64,000 nucleotides of DNA, taken from Xanthomonas prunicola (lineage in GTDB: Bacteria; Pseudomonadota; Gammaproteobacteria; Xanthomonadales; Xanthomonadaceae). This document shows, in pieces, positions 39,105-48,157 of the stretch. The first letter of the stretch is position 1; each line of letters begins with the position of its first letter. A model generated the notes under the pieces. It ran no database searches. It was not told where the DNA came from and saw only the letters and a program-made list of their open reading frames with translations. Made by a program: the position numbers and the translations under genes. Where the stretch lies: assembly GCF_002846205.1 (NCBI RefSeq), contig NZ_PHKV01000003.1:62001-126000 (forward strand), given 5' to 3'.

Positions 39105-39251
39105 GCGCGCACCAGGCACGGAAGAAGCGCCGATTGTGGTCCGCGCGTGCGGCGCGCGACAAGCGCTGGCGCCGCTGTGCTCGGTGGTGATGGTGTCGCA
39201 ATGAGCACTCCAGCGTCACCGCGTTGTGCGGGACGCTGGAGTGAGGACGAG

Positions 39252-40400
39252 TTAGCGCAAGCCGGTCTCGCCGCGCGCAATCACCAACCGCTGGATTTCC
39301 GAGGTGCCTTCGTAGATTTCAGTGATCTTGGCATCGCGGAAGTAACGCTCCAGCGGCATCTCTTTCGAATACCCCATGCCACCATGAATTTGCACGGCTT
39401 GATGGGTGATCCACATCGCCGCCTCGGACGCAGTGAGCTTGGCCACCGCCGCTTCAGTGCCGAACTTCTGCCCCTGCCCCTTCAACCATGCTGCACGCAG
39501 CGTCAGCAGCAGCGCTGCATCCAGCTTGCACTTCATGTCGGCGATCTTGGCCTGGGTCATCTGAAACGTGCCGATCGCCGCGCCGAACGCCTTGCGCTCC
39601 TTGACGTACGCCAGCGTGGCTTCGTACGCCGCACGCGCAATACCGACCGCCTGCGATGCGATACCGATGCGCCCGGCATCCAGCACGCTCATCGCGGTCT
39701 TGAAGCCCTCGCCTTCCACACCCAGCACCTCATCGGGCTGCGCAACGTAATCGGCAAACTCGATTTCGCACGTGGCCGAGGCGCGGATGCCCAGCTTGGG
39801 CTCGGTCTTGCCGCGGTGAAAACCAGCGCGATCGGTGTCGACCATGAAGGCGGTGATGCCCCGTGACCCCTTGTCCGGCTCGGTCACTGCGAATAACACG
39901 ATGTATTTGGCGACCGGGCCGGACGTGATCCAGCTCTTCTTACCATTGATGACGAAGCTGCCATCGGCCTGCTTGACCGCGCGGCAGCGCATTGCCGACG
40001 CATCCGAGCCGGACTGCGGCTCGGTCAGCGCGAACGCACCGATGTGTGTGCCTTCGGCGATCGCGCGCACGTACAGCTGCTTCTGCGCTTCGCTACCGTT
40101 TTTCAAAATGCCGGTGCAGAACAGCGAGTTGTTGACCGACACGATGGTGGAGTGCGCGCCATCGGCGGCAGCGATTTCAATCATCGCCAGCGCATAGCTG
40201 ATCGGGTCCATGCCGGCACCGCCGTATTCGACCGGCACCTCGATGCCCATCAGGCCGTTTTCGCCCAGCAAGCGGATATTTTCCAGCGGAAATTCGCCAC
40301 TGCGGTCGAATTGCTCGGCGCTGGGCGCGATCTTTTCCTGCGCGATGCGGCGCGCCACATCCTGGATCATCAATTGTTCTTCGGTAAAGCTGAAATCCAC
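39252..40400 (-). CDS. acyl-CoA dehydrogenase
   Basis: A 382-residue FAD enzyme for alpha,beta-dehydrogenation of acyl-CoA. It has the FAD/substrate motif ALTEPQSGSDASAM (about 124-137), WITSGPVAKY, and the catalytic Glu at about 364 in IYEGTSEIQRLVIAR. That position is typical of short/branched-chain and butyryl-type enzymes. GTG 40400, with GGAGGGG six bases upstream, gives the family N terminus DFSFTEEQLMIQDVAR; an open extension to 40682 runs into the divergent gene and was rejected. It is divergent from the ArsR-methyltransferase gene. Confidence 0.93.
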   Translation of the reverse strand: MDFSFTEEQLMIQDVARRIAQEKIAPSAEQFDRSGEFPLENIRLLGENGLMGIEVPVEYGGAGMDPISYALAMIEIAAADGAHSTIVSVNNSLFCTGILKNGSEAQKQLYVRAIAEGTHIGAFALTEPQSGSDASAMRCRAVKQADGSFVINGKKSWITSGPVAKYIVLFAVTEPDKGSRGITAFMVDTDRAGFHRGKTEPKLGIRASATCEIEFADYVAQPDEVLGVEGEGFKTAMSVLDAGRIGIASQAVGIARAAYEATLAYVKERKAFGAAIGTFQMTQAKIADMKCKLDAALLLTLRAAWLKGQGQKFGTEAAVAKLTASEAAMWITHQAVQIHGGMGYSKEMPLERYFRDAKITEIYEGTSEIQRLVIARGETGLR

Positions 40401-40490
40401 GTCGCACCCCTCCAGGCCTGAGCTGAGCCCCATTGTAGCGCCAACCATTCGCATGCGTATGTAGTTGACCGCACCTGCCGCCCGGTCGAA

Positions 40491-40520
40491 AATATCTCCA
40501 TATCGCGATATAGAGATATT
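40491..40520. promoter_or_regulatory. 30-bp near-perfect palindrome, probable operator of the metH operon
   Basis: The arms AATATCTC/GAGATATT flank the central ATATCGCGATAT; 14 of 15 base pairs match. It ends one base before the ArsR-methyltransferase ATG. A TTGACC at 40465-40470 could be the -35. A bound repressor here would block the promoter or translation start, fitting autoregulation. Confidence 0.75.
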
Positions 40521-40521
40521 C

Positions 40522-41517
40522 ATGGATCTGGAAGACTGGTCGGCCCGCCTGAAGGTGTTTGCCGACGCCACCCGCGTCCGCCTGCTGACCTTGCTGGAGC
40601 AGGAAGAACTCACTGTGGCCGAGCTGTCGGCCATCACCCGGTTGGCGCAACCGCGCGTGTCCACGCATCTGGCCAAACTCAAGGAAGCCGGGCTCGTCCG
40701 CGACCGCCGCGCCGGGGTGTCGGCGTATTACCGCTTCGACGAAGTGTCGCTGGACCCGGCCCAGCGCGCGCTGTGGCTGGCGCTGAGTACCGGCAGCGAC
40801 GACCCCCTGCTGCGCCAGGACGCCGAACGCGTCGCCGCCGTGCTGGCCAACCGTGCTGCCGACCAGAACTGGGCCGATTCGGTGGCTGGCGACATGGAAC
40901 GCCATTACTCGCCGGGGCGCACCTGGGAGGCCTTGGCGCGCACCGCGCTGCCCCTGCTGGAAACCGGCGACGTGCTCGACATCGCCTCCGGCGACGGCGT
41001 GCTGGCCGAACTGGTGGCGCCGCACGCCACCCGCTACATCTGCATCGACACCAGCGCGCGCGTGGTCGCTGCCGCCAGCGAGCGCCTGCGCAAATTGCGC
41101 AATGTGGAAGTGCGCGAAGGCGACATGCATGCGCTGCCATTCCCCGATGCCAGCTTCGACCTGGTGGTGCTGATGCATGCGCTCACCTACGCGGCCAAAC
41201 CGGCGCAAGCGGTGGCCGAATCGGCGCGCGTGTTGCGGCCCGGTGGCCGCCTGCTGCTGTGCAGCCTGGCCAAGCACGAACATCGCGCCGCAGTGCAGGC
41301 GTACGGCCACGTCAATCTCGGATTTGCTGCCAAGGAATTGCGCAAGTTTGCCGAGAAAGCCGGGCTGGACGTCTCCAGTCTGGAAACGGTGACGCGCGAA
41401 AAACGTCCGCCGCATTTCGAAGTGATCTCGTTGATTGCGATGAAGCCGGGAATGGGGAATCGCGAATCGAGAATCGTTGAAAGCAGCGCCACTGCCTCAC
41501 GGAGCATCGCATCATGA
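40522..41517 (+). CDS. ArsR-family regulator fused to SAM-dependent methyltransferase (SahR-like)
   Basis: A 331-residue protein. The N-terminal winged helix (about 1-75) contains the ArsR recognition helix [31 protein letters not shown] and the wing [10 protein letters not shown]. The C-terminal class I methyltransferase (about 130-315) has motif [15 protein letters not shown], an acidic [11 protein letters not shown] and [18 protein letters not shown]. No metal-binding Cys pair is seen. Fusions of this type next to methionine-cycle genes are thought to sense S-adenosylhomocysteine or S-adenosylmethionine. The stop overlaps the metH start (ATGA). The last 20 residues are encoded by a GGGAATC-type repeat. 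Confidence 0.88.
   Translation: MDLEDWSARLKVFADATRVRLLTLLEQEELTVAELSAITRLAQPRVSTHLAKLKEAGLVRDRRAGVSAYYRFDEVSLDPAQRALWLALSTGSDDPLLRQDAERVAAVLANRAADQNWADSVAGDMERHYSPGRTWEALARTALPLLETGDVLDIASGDGVLAELVAPHATRYICIDTSARVVAAASERLRKLRNVEVREGDMHALPFPDASFDLVVLMHALTYAAKPAQAVAESARVLRPGGRLLLCSLAKHEHRAAVQAYGHVNLGFAAKELRKFAEKAGLDVSSLETVTREKRPPHFEVISLIAMKPGMGNRESRIVESSATASRSIAS
41445..41476. repeat. GGGAATC-type repeat in the 3' end of the regulator gene
   Basis: Units gggaat, gggaatc, gcgaatc and gagaatc follow each other and encode the tail [12 protein letters not shown] of the ArsR-methyltransferase. It is the same unit as in metH at 44874-44953. Confidence 0.65.
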
Positions 41518-42644
41518 CCTCTACAGCACCCCACTCCCCCATCGCACATGTGCTGCCCTGGCTGCATCCCGAGCGCGCGGCCAAGCTCACTGCCGCACTC
41601 GCCGAGCGCATCCTCATCATCGACGGGGCGATGGGCACCATGATTCAGCGCCACGATCTGCAGGAGCCCGATTATCGTGGCACCCGCTTTGCCGACGGTT
41701 ACGACAGCGCGCATGTGCATGGCCCCGGTTGCGACCACGCGCAGGCGCCAGAAGGCCACGACCTGAAAGGCAACAACGATCTGCTGTTGTTGACCCGCCC
41801 GGAGATCATTGCCAGCATCCATCGCGCCTATCTGGATGCAGGCGCCGACCTACTGGAAACCAATACCTTCAACGCCACCTCGGTGAGCCAGGCCGACTAT
41901 CACCTGGAGCATCTGGTGTACGAGTTGAACAAGGCCGGCGCGCAGGTGGCACGTGCATGCTGCGATGCCGTCGAAGCGCTGACGCCGCACAAGCCACGCT
42001 TTGTGATTGGTGTGCTCGGCCCCACCAGCCGTACTGCCTCGATCAGCCCGGACGTCAACGACCCGGGCTACCGCAACACCAGTTTCGATGCACTGCGCGA
42101 CACCTATCGTGAAGCCATCGAGGGATTGATCGATGGCGGCGCGGATACGCTGATGGTGGAAACCATCTTCGACACGCTCAACGCCAAGGCCGCGTTGTAT
42201 GCGATTGAGGAGGTCTTCGAAGTGCGTGGCGGGCGTTTGCCGGTGATGGTCTCCGGCACCATCACCGACGCATCCGGCCGCACGTTGTCTGGACAGACTG
42301 CCGAAGCGTTTTATGCATCCGTCGCGCACGGGCGGCCGTTGTCGGTCGGCCTGAATTGCGCCCTCGGCGCCAAGGATCTGCGCCCACACGTGGAGACGCT
42401 TTCGCAGATCGCCGATGCCTACGTCAGCGCGCATCCGAATGCCGGCTTGCCGAACGCCTTTGGCGAATACGACGAGACGCCTGAGGAAATGGCCGAAACC
42501 TTGCGCGAATTTGCCAAGTCCGGCCTGCTCAATCTGGTGGGCGGTTGCTGCGGCACATCGCCGGATCACATCCGCGCAATTGCCGAAGCGGTAGCGGATC
42601 TGCCGCCGCGACAGTTGCCAGGTGCGCAAGAGCTGGCGGCGTGA
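41514..42644 (+). CDS. metH: methionine synthase part 1: homocysteine S-methyltransferase domain
   Basis: A 376-residue protein equivalent to the N-terminal domain of cobalamin-dependent MetH, which binds and activates homocysteine through zinc. Zinc ligands are C282 ([12 protein letters not shown]) and C345/C346 ([12 protein letters not shown]). Other family features are [19 protein letters not shown] near residue 33 and [16 protein letters not shown]. It ends at the natural domain boundary, so the split is not a frameshift. The second half is a separate gene 166 bases downstream, with a palindromic repeat in the gap. Confidence 0.93.
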   Translation: MTSTAPHSPIAHVLPWLHPERAAKLTAALAERILIIDGAMGTMIQRHDLQEPDYRGTRFADGYDSAHVHGPGCDHAQAPEGHDLKGNNDLLLLTRPEIIASIHRAYLDAGADLLETNTFNATSVSQADYHLEHLVYELNKAGAQVARACCDAVEALTPHKPRFVIGVLGPTSRTASISPDVNDPGYRNTSFDALRDTYREAIEGLIDGGADTLMVETIFDTLNAKAALYAIEEVFEVRGGRLPVMVSGTITDASGRTLSGQTAEAFYASVAHGRPLSVGLNCALGAKDLRPHVETLSQIADAYVSAHPNAGLPNAFGEYDETPEEMAETLREFAKSGLLNLVGGCCGTSPDHIRAIAEAVADLPPRQLPGAQELAA

Positions 42645-42655
42645 TGCAGTACGTG

Positions 42656-42727
42656 GGCCCTCATCCGGCGCTGCGCGCCACCTTCTCCCGCACGCGGGAG
42701 AAGGTGCCCGAAGGGCGGATGAGGGCC
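42656..42727. repeat. complete CCTCATCCG palindromic intergenic element
   Basis: The outer arms ggccctcatccg (42656-42667) and cggatgagggcc (42716-42727) enclose a second inverted repeat, ccttctcccg/cgggagaagg. The element forms a large hairpin between the two metH genes. A partial copy lies at 29284-29325. Confidence 0.75.
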
Positions 42728-42810
42728 ATCTCGATCCGCGCCCGGCCGACCGCCAACCGTCATCGCCTCGCCTGGACATTCGCCACGTCCGACGCCCACA
42801 AGAGCATCGC

Positions 42811-45564
42811 ATGAGCACTCCCCGTTACACCCGCCTGTCTGGCCTGGAGCCGTTGGTCATTACGCCGGACCTGTTGTTCGTCAACGTCGGCGAGCGCACC
42901 AACGTCACCGGCAGCGCGCAGTTTCGCAAGCTGATCAAGGAGGAGCGCTACGAGGAAGCGGTAGAGGTCGCACGTCAGCAAGTGGACAGCGGCGCGCAGA
43001 TCCTCGACGTCAACATGGACGAAGGCCTGATCGATTCGGAAAAAGCGATGACGCGCTTTCTCAACCTGATCATGTCTGAGCCGGATATCGCGCGCATTCC
43101 GGTGATGGTGGATTCATCCAAATGGAGCGTGATCGAAGCGGGATTGAAGTGCCTGCAAGGCAAGAGCGTGGTGAACTCCATCTCGCTCAAGGAAGGCGAA
43201 GCGGTGTTCGTCGAGCACGCGCGCAAGGTGTTGCGCTACGGTGCTGCCGCGGTGGTGATGGCCTTCGATGAAGCCGGCCAGGCCGACACCTGCGCACGCA
43301 AGGTCGAGATTTGCACGCGCGCCTACAAGGTGCTCACCGAGCAAGTGGGTTTCCCGCCGGAAGACATCATCTTCGACCCGAATATCTTTGCCGTGGCCAC
43401 CGGCATCGAAGAACACGACAACTATGCGGTTGACTTCATCGAAGCCACCCGCATCATCAAGGACACGCTGCCGCATTGCCATGTGTCCGGCGGCGTTTCC
43501 AACGTGTCGTTTTCGTTCCGTGGCAACGAAACCGTGCGCCAGGCGATCCACTCGGTCTTCCTATTCCATGCAATCAAGGCCGGCATGGACATGGGCATCG
43601 TCAACGCCGGCGGCATGCCGATCTACGACGAGCTGGATCCGGAACTGCGCGAACGCGTGGAAGACGTCATCCTCAACCGACGCAATGACGGCACCGAGCG
43701 CCTGCTGGAAATCGCCGAGCGCTACAAGGGCACGAAAGGCGCGGCGAGAGTTGAAGACCTGGCATGGCGCGACAAGCCGGTCCGCGCACGCCTGGCGCAT
43801 GCGCTGGTGCACGGCATCGACGCATTTGTGGAAACCGATACCGAAGAAGCGCGACAGCAATCCACGCGCCCACTGGACGTGATCGAAGGCCCGCTGATGG
43901 ACGGTATGAACGTGGTGGGCGATTTGTTCGGTGCCGGCAAGATGTTTTTGCCGCAGGTGGTCAAATCCGCGCGCGTGATGAAAAAAGCGGTGGCATATCT
44001 GCTGCCCTTTATCGAAGCAGAAAAATTGCGCACCGGCGATGTCGGCAAGTCCAACGGCAAGATCATCATGGCCACCGTCAAGGGCGATGTGCATGACATC
44101 GGCAAGAACATTGTCGGCGTGGTCTTGGCATGCAACAACTTCGATGTCGTCGATCTGGGCGTCATGGTGTCGGCACAGGTCATCCTGGATCGTGCGCGCG
44201 CCGAGAATGCGGACTTGATCGGACTGTCCGGCCTGATTACGCCCTCGCTGGAAGAGATGTCGCACGTCGCGCGCGAGATGCAGCGGCAGGGTTTCGACAT
44301 TCCGTTGTTGATCGGCGGCGCGACTACCTCGCGCGCGCACACGGCATTGAAGATCGACCCGCACTACACCGCGCCTACCGTATGGGTGAAGGACGCGTCG
44401 CGTGCGGTGGGCGTGGCGCAATCGCTGATCTCGCGCGACCTGCGCCAGGCCTTCGTTGCCGCCAACGATGCTGACTACGCGGAAATCCGCGCACGCCACC
44501 GCAATCGTGGCGATGCCAAGCGCCTGGTGTCACTGGAAAAAGCCCGTGCGCAGCGCTTCGATGGCGATTGGGACACCTACACGCCGCCTGCCCCGCGACA
44601 GCCGGGCATCCACGTCTTCGATGACTACCCGCTGCAAGAGCTCATCGAACTCATCGACTGGACACCGTTTTTCCAGGCCTGGGAACTTGCCGGCAAGTTC
44701 CCGGCGATTCTCAGCGACGAGATCGTCGGCACCCAGGCCAGCGAGCTCTATCGCGACGCACGCCGCATGCTCAAGCGCATCGTCGACGAAAAGTGGCTCA
44801 CGGCCAAGGCCGTGTTCGGGCTATGGCCGGCAAATGCAGTAGGCGATGATGTTGTCGTGCTGACCGAGCCTGCGGAATCGGGAATCGGGAATCGGGAATC
44901 GCAAGGCGATGCATTGGCGCCCGACCATTGCCGATTCTCCATTCCTCATTCCCTGCACTTCCTACGCCAGCAAGTCGACAAACCCGTCGACCGCCCCGAT
45001 TTTTGCCTGGCAGATTTCATCGCGCCCAAGAGCAGCGGCAAACAGGACTGGATCGGTGCATTCGCAGTCACCGCCGGCATCGGTATCGACCCGCATGTGG
45101 CCCGTTTCGAAGCCGCGCACGACGACTACAACTCCATCCTGCTCAAGGCATTGGCCGACCGTCTGGCCGAAGCATTGGCCGAGCGTCTGCATCAACGCGT
45201 GCGCACCGAATTCTGGGGCTACGTCGACGATGAAACCTTGGACAACGAAGCCTTGATCGCCGAGCGCTATCGCGGCATCCGTCCGGCGCCCGGTTACCCG
45301 GCTTGCCCCGAACACAGCGAAAAACGCACGCTGTTCGATCTGCTCAATGCCGAGCGCAACGCCGACATGTCGCTGACCGAAAGCTTCGCGATGTTACCCA
45401 CCGCAGCGGTCTGCGGTTATTACTTCAGCCATCCCAAGAGCCAGTACTTCGTGGTCGGGCGACTGGGCAAGGAACAGGTGGCTGATTACGCAAAGCGCAA
45501 GGGCATTGCCTTGGCATTGGCGGAACGTTGGTTGGCATCCAACCTGGATTACGACCCGGAATAA
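42811..45564 (+). CDS. metH: methionine synthase part 2: pterin-, cobalamin- and SAM-activation domains
   Basis: A 917-residue protein that completes MetH. Domains: methyltetrahydrofolate-binding (about 10-275, [13 protein letters not shown] and ILDVNMDEG); helical cap (about 315-400, [27 protein letters not shown]); B12-binding with cobalt ligand H428 in GDVHDIGKN; and the activation domain (about 560-917, [12 protein letters not shown] and [10 protein letters not shown]). The protein lacks only the homocysteine domain supplied by the preceding gene. Residues about 688-714 are an in-frame insertion encoded by a repeat, absent from E. coli MetH. Confidence 0.94.
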   Translation: MSTPRYTRLSGLEPLVITPDLLFVNVGERTNVTGSAQFRKLIKEERYEEAVEVARQQVDSGAQILDVNMDEGLIDSEKAMTRFLNLIMSEPDIARIPVMVDSSKWSVIEAGLKCLQGKSVVNSISLKEGEAVFVEHARKVLRYGAAAVVMAFDEAGQADTCARKVEICTRAYKVLTEQVGFPPEDIIFDPNIFAVATGIEEHDNYAVDFIEATRIIKDTLPHCHVSGGVSNVSFSFRGNETVRQAIHSVFLFHAIKAGMDMGIVNAGGMPIYDELDPELRERVEDVILNRRNDGTERLLEIAERYKGTKGAARVEDLAWRDKPVRARLAHALVHGIDAFVETDTEEARQQSTRPLDVIEGPLMDGMNVVGDLFGAGKMFLPQVVKSARVMKKAVAYLLPFIEAEKLRTGDVGKSNGKIIMATVKGDVHDIGKNIVGVVLACNNFDVVDLGVMVSAQVILDRARAENADLIGLSGLITPSLEEMSHVAREMQRQGFDIPLLIGGATTSRAHTALKIDPHYTAPTVWVKDASRAVGVAQSLISRDLRQAFVAANDADYAEIRARHRNRGDAKRLVSLEKARAQRFDGDWDTYTPPAPRQPGIHVFDDYPLQELIELIDWTPFFQAWELAGKFPAILSDEIVGTQASELYRDARRMLKRIVDEKWLTAKAVFGLWPANAVGDDVVVLTEPAESGIGNRESQGDALAPDHCRFSIPHSLHFLRQQVDKPVDRPDFCLADFIAPKSSGKQDWIGAFAVTAGIGIDPHVARFEAAHDDYNSILLKALADRLAEALAERLHQRVRTEFWGYVDDETLDNEALIAERYRGIRPAPGYPACPEHSEKRTLFDLLNAERNADMSLTESFAMLPTAAVCGYYFSHPKSQYFVVGRLGKEQVADYAKRKGIALALAERWLASNLDYDPE
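44874..44953. repeat. GGGAATC repeat pair inserted inside metH
   Basis: Four GGAATCG units (44874-44901) and a complementary arm (44931-44952, cgattctccattcctcattccc) enclose a 29-base core. The frame stays open and adds about 27 codons ([18 protein letters not shown] and onward) to the activation domain. Confidence 0.75.
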
Positions 45565-45662
45565 GACCGACTGACCTGCGGCCGGACAGCACGCAGGCCA
45601 TCACCGGACACACAATGCGCAAGCAAGCGCCAGTCGACACGGCTGGCGTGCATCGCTTCCAA

Positions 45663-45691
45663 TAAAAAAGCCCGCGCACTCTCTGGCGCGG
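45663..45691 (-). terminator. second terminator-like hairpin, minus strand
   Basis: Stem ccgcgc (45672-45677) with gcgcgg (45686-45691). Read on the minus strand it is followed by GCTTTTTTATT. It may act as a backup terminator for the mannose operon. Confidence 0.55.
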
Positions 45692-45896
45692 TGCCCTCGC
45701 CGAGCGCGGGACCGTTGGCGACATGGACGCCACCACCGAGCCCGCAGGGACGGGTTCACGGCGTGTCCCGCAAGCAGTGAGCATACCAAGCCTTCAACTG
45801 ACCAGGCTTTTGACTTGCGTTCTTGACTGCCTCTAATCGACGCGACGACAGAACTTGCTACGCATAGTTTTCAACGAGGCGTGCATATAAGAACGC

Positions 45897-45929
45897 TAAA
45901 AACAGATCGCCGGGCATGGCCCGGCGATC
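45897..45929 (-). terminator. intrinsic terminator of the mannose operon
   Basis: A perfect 11-bp stem (45905-45915 with 45919-45929, loop ATG). On the minus strand it is followed by TGTTTTTAG. It lies 40 bases past the epimerase/isomerase stop. Confidence 0.8.
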
Positions 45930-45968
45930 CAGACTCAACGCTCAGCAAAACGCGTCGATCTCACCGCA

Positions 45969-47174
45969 TCACGCCGCCGGCCGCAACACGTTCAAGACTT
46001 CGTAGCACGCGCCCATGGTGTGGTAATCGGTCTTACCCGCCGGGCTTTTCTCATCGCTGTACTTGCGGTTGTCTGCATCCAGGATGCGATACCACGCGCC
46101 GTACTGATGGTCGATCATGTGCGCCCACGAATAGGCCCACAGCTTGTCGTACCACTGCCAGTAGCGATCATCGCCGCTGCGTTGGGCCAGCAGTGCGGCG
46201 GCAGCCAACGACTCTGCCTGCACCCAGAAATACTTGTCGTCGTCGCAGACATTGCCGTCAGGATCGAAGCCGTAATACAGCCCGCCGCGCTGCGCGTCCC
46301 ATGAACGCTCCACCGCCACATCGAACAGATGCTGCGCGGTGGGCAGCAACCAGTCGGCCGGCGCGTAGCGATCCAGCAGCATCAGCAACTTGGCCCACTC
46401 GGTCTGATGCCCAGGCTGAAAGCCCCATGGGCGGAACAGGTGCTTGGGATTGTCGCGGTTGTAGTTCCAATCGATATTCCACTGCAGGTCGTAATGCTCC
46501 CACACCAACCCATCGGCCTTGGCCGCCTGGCGACGGGTCATGTTCTCGGCCAGCACAAGCGCACGATCAAGATAACGCTGCTCGCCGCTGGCCTCGTACG
46601 CGGCGATCATCGCCTCGCACATATGCATGTTGGCGTTCTGGCCACGGTAGCTGGTGAAGTTGAACTGCGCGTCGGCTTCGTCGCGGTACAGCCCGAATTC
46701 CGCTTCCCAGAAGTGCTTTTCCAGCAGCTGCCAGGTTTCGTCCATCCACGCACGCGCCTGATCGACGCCGGCCTTCAGACCACACGAATATGCCAGCAGC
46801 ACGAAGGCCACGCCGTAGCAGTGATTCATATCGTCTTCGACTACGCCATCGCGCAGCGTCCACGCATAGCCGCCGGTTTGCGGGTTGCGGTGCACGTTGC
46901 GCAGATAGTCCAGACCGTGGCGGACCGCATGCAGGTACGCCGCATCGCCAAATTCGCGGTACGCCATCGCGTAGTTGAAGACAAAGCGCGTACTGCTGAC
47001 CAGGTGCCGATGCCCGGCATCATAGATCGAACCGTCATCGCGGAAGTACTGGAAGAACCCGCCCGCCGGATCGATCGCGCGCGGATGGTAGAACGCCATG
47101 GTGTCGGCGATGTGCTGGCGCAAGACGTCAGCCGAACGAAAATCGGGTGCAGGTGTTGCAGGCAAACGGCTCAT
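45969..47174 (-). CDS. AGE-family sugar isomerase (probable D-mannose isomerase)
   Basis: A 401-residue (alpha/alpha)6-barrel protein of the N-acylglucosamine 2-epimerase family. Family blocks are YDAGHRHLVSSTRFVFNYAMAY, RGQNANMHMCEAMIAAYEA, FRPWGFQPGHQTEWAKLLM and the aromatic YYGFDPDGNVCDDDKYFWVQAE. Such enzymes interconvert either N-acetylmannosamine/N-acetylglucosamine or free mannose/fructose. The coupled fructokinase and hexose permease favour mannose isomerase. The start overlaps the fructokinase stop (ATGA), and a terminator follows. Confidence 0.87.
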   Translation of the reverse strand: MSRLPATPAPDFRSADVLRQHIADTMAFYHPRAIDPAGGFFQYFRDDGSIYDAGHRHLVSSTRFVFNYAMAYREFGDAAYLHAVRHGLDYLRNVHRNPQTGGYAWTLRDGVVEDDMNHCYGVAFVLLAYSCGLKAGVDQARAWMDETWQLLEKHFWEAEFGLYRDEADAQFNFTSYRGQNANMHMCEAMIAAYEASGEQRYLDRALVLAENMTRRQAAKADGLVWEHYDLQWNIDWNYNRDNPKHLFRPWGFQPGHQTEWAKLLMLLDRYAPADWLLPTAQHLFDVAVERSWDAQRGGLYYGFDPDGNVCDDDKYFWVQAESLAAAALLAQRSGDDRYWQWYDKLWAYSWAHMIDHQYGAWYRILDADNRKYSDEKSPAGKTDYHTMGACYEVLNVLRPAA

Positions 47175-48157
47175 GATTGTTCCTGGATCAAAGAATGGAC
47201 CTCATCGACGCTCGGCATCGCCGCGAACGCGCCCTTGCGCGTCACCGCCAACGCGCCGACCGCGGCAGCAAACCGAATCACCTCGTTGATTGCCGCTGGA
47301 TCTCCGCATAGCTGTTCCAGCGAAGATGCGCGCGCGGCAAGCTGATACAGCAAGCCACCGACAAATGCATCGCCGGCAGCGGTGCTATCGCGCACCTGCA
47401 CACGAAACGCAGGCACCTGGCCGGAGTCGGTGCGTGTCTGCCAATGCACCGGACCGCCACCATCGGTGACCAGCAACCAACGGGCCTTGCCCTGCCACAG
47501 TTTTTGCGTGACCGCACTGGCATCGCTATCGAGCGTACCCGCAAGATAGTCGAGTTCTTCGCGCGAGAGCTTGACCACATCGGCCAGCGCCAGCGCCTCC
47601 CATAGCAGCGGCGCCGGGTCCACATCCTGCGGCCACAGCATCGGGCGCAGATTCAGATCCAGGCTGACGATGGCGCCATCGGCGCGCGCGCGGCGCATGC
47701 CGTCGAGCGTGCAGTGCGCAATCTCCGGCTCGGTCATGCTGTTGGAACACACATGCAACACCGCTGCCTGCGTAAACCCGTCGGCAGCGAAGTGCTCGGG
47801 ACGGAACAACAGGTCTGCTGCCGGCGGGCGATAGAAACTGAAACTACGCTCACCCGCTTCGTCCAGTGCAACGAAGGCCAACGCAGTCTTGGCCTGATCG
47901 GTACGCACGATGCCATCGGTCACCACGCCGGACTGCTGCAAGCTCTGTAGCAGGAAGTCACCGAACATGTCGCGCCCAAGCATGCCGACGAAATGTGCGG
48001 CGCCTCCCAAGCGCGCCACCGCCACGGCGACATTGGCCGGCGCACCGCCGGCATATTGCGCGAAGGTCCGCGCCTGGTCTGGACTGGTCTGCGGCAACGC
48101 CAGCATGTCGATTAACGCTTCGCCGAAACACACCACCTGATGTCTGGTCGCACTCAT
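47171..48157 (-). CDS. fructokinase (PfkB family carbohydrate kinase)
   Basis: A 328-residue ribokinase-fold sugar kinase. N-terminal motif GEALIDML; PfkB signature 1 AGGAPANVAVAVARLGG (about residues 37-53); catalytic base D in the anion hole VRDSTAAGDAFVGGLLY; and lid residues SFYRPPAADLLF. ATG 48157, with GGAGG upstream, overlaps the transporter stop (ATGA). In this operon it would phosphorylate fructose made from mannose. Confidence 0.9.
   Translation of the reverse strand: MSATRHQVVCFGEALIDMLALPQTSPDQARTFAQYAGGAPANVAVAVARLGGAAHFVGMLGRDMFGDFLLQSLQQSGVVTDGIVRTDQAKTALAFVALDEAGERSFSFYRPPAADLLFRPEHFAADGFTQAAVLHVCSNSMTEPEIAHCTLDGMRRARADGAIVSLDLNLRPMLWPQDVDPAPLLWEALALADVVKLSREELDYLAGTLDSDASAVTQKLWQGKARWLLVTDGGGPVHWQTRTDSGQVPAFRVQVRDSTAAGDAFVGGLLYQLAARASSLEQLCGDPAAINEVIRFAAAVGALAVTRKGAFAAMPSVDEVHSLIQEQS

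Larger units (their letters stand above)
45565..45968. other. gap between metH and the mannose operon
   Basis: A gap of 404 bases between converging operons, without a supported gene. It holds two minus-strand terminator-like hairpins, at 45663-45691 and 45897-45929. Confidence 0.5.

Noticed and set aside
41514..45564. metH as a disrupted pseudogene
   Set aside because: Both parts have starts, intact catalytic residues and complete domains; the break is at a domain boundary and the in-frame repeat does not interrupt the frame.
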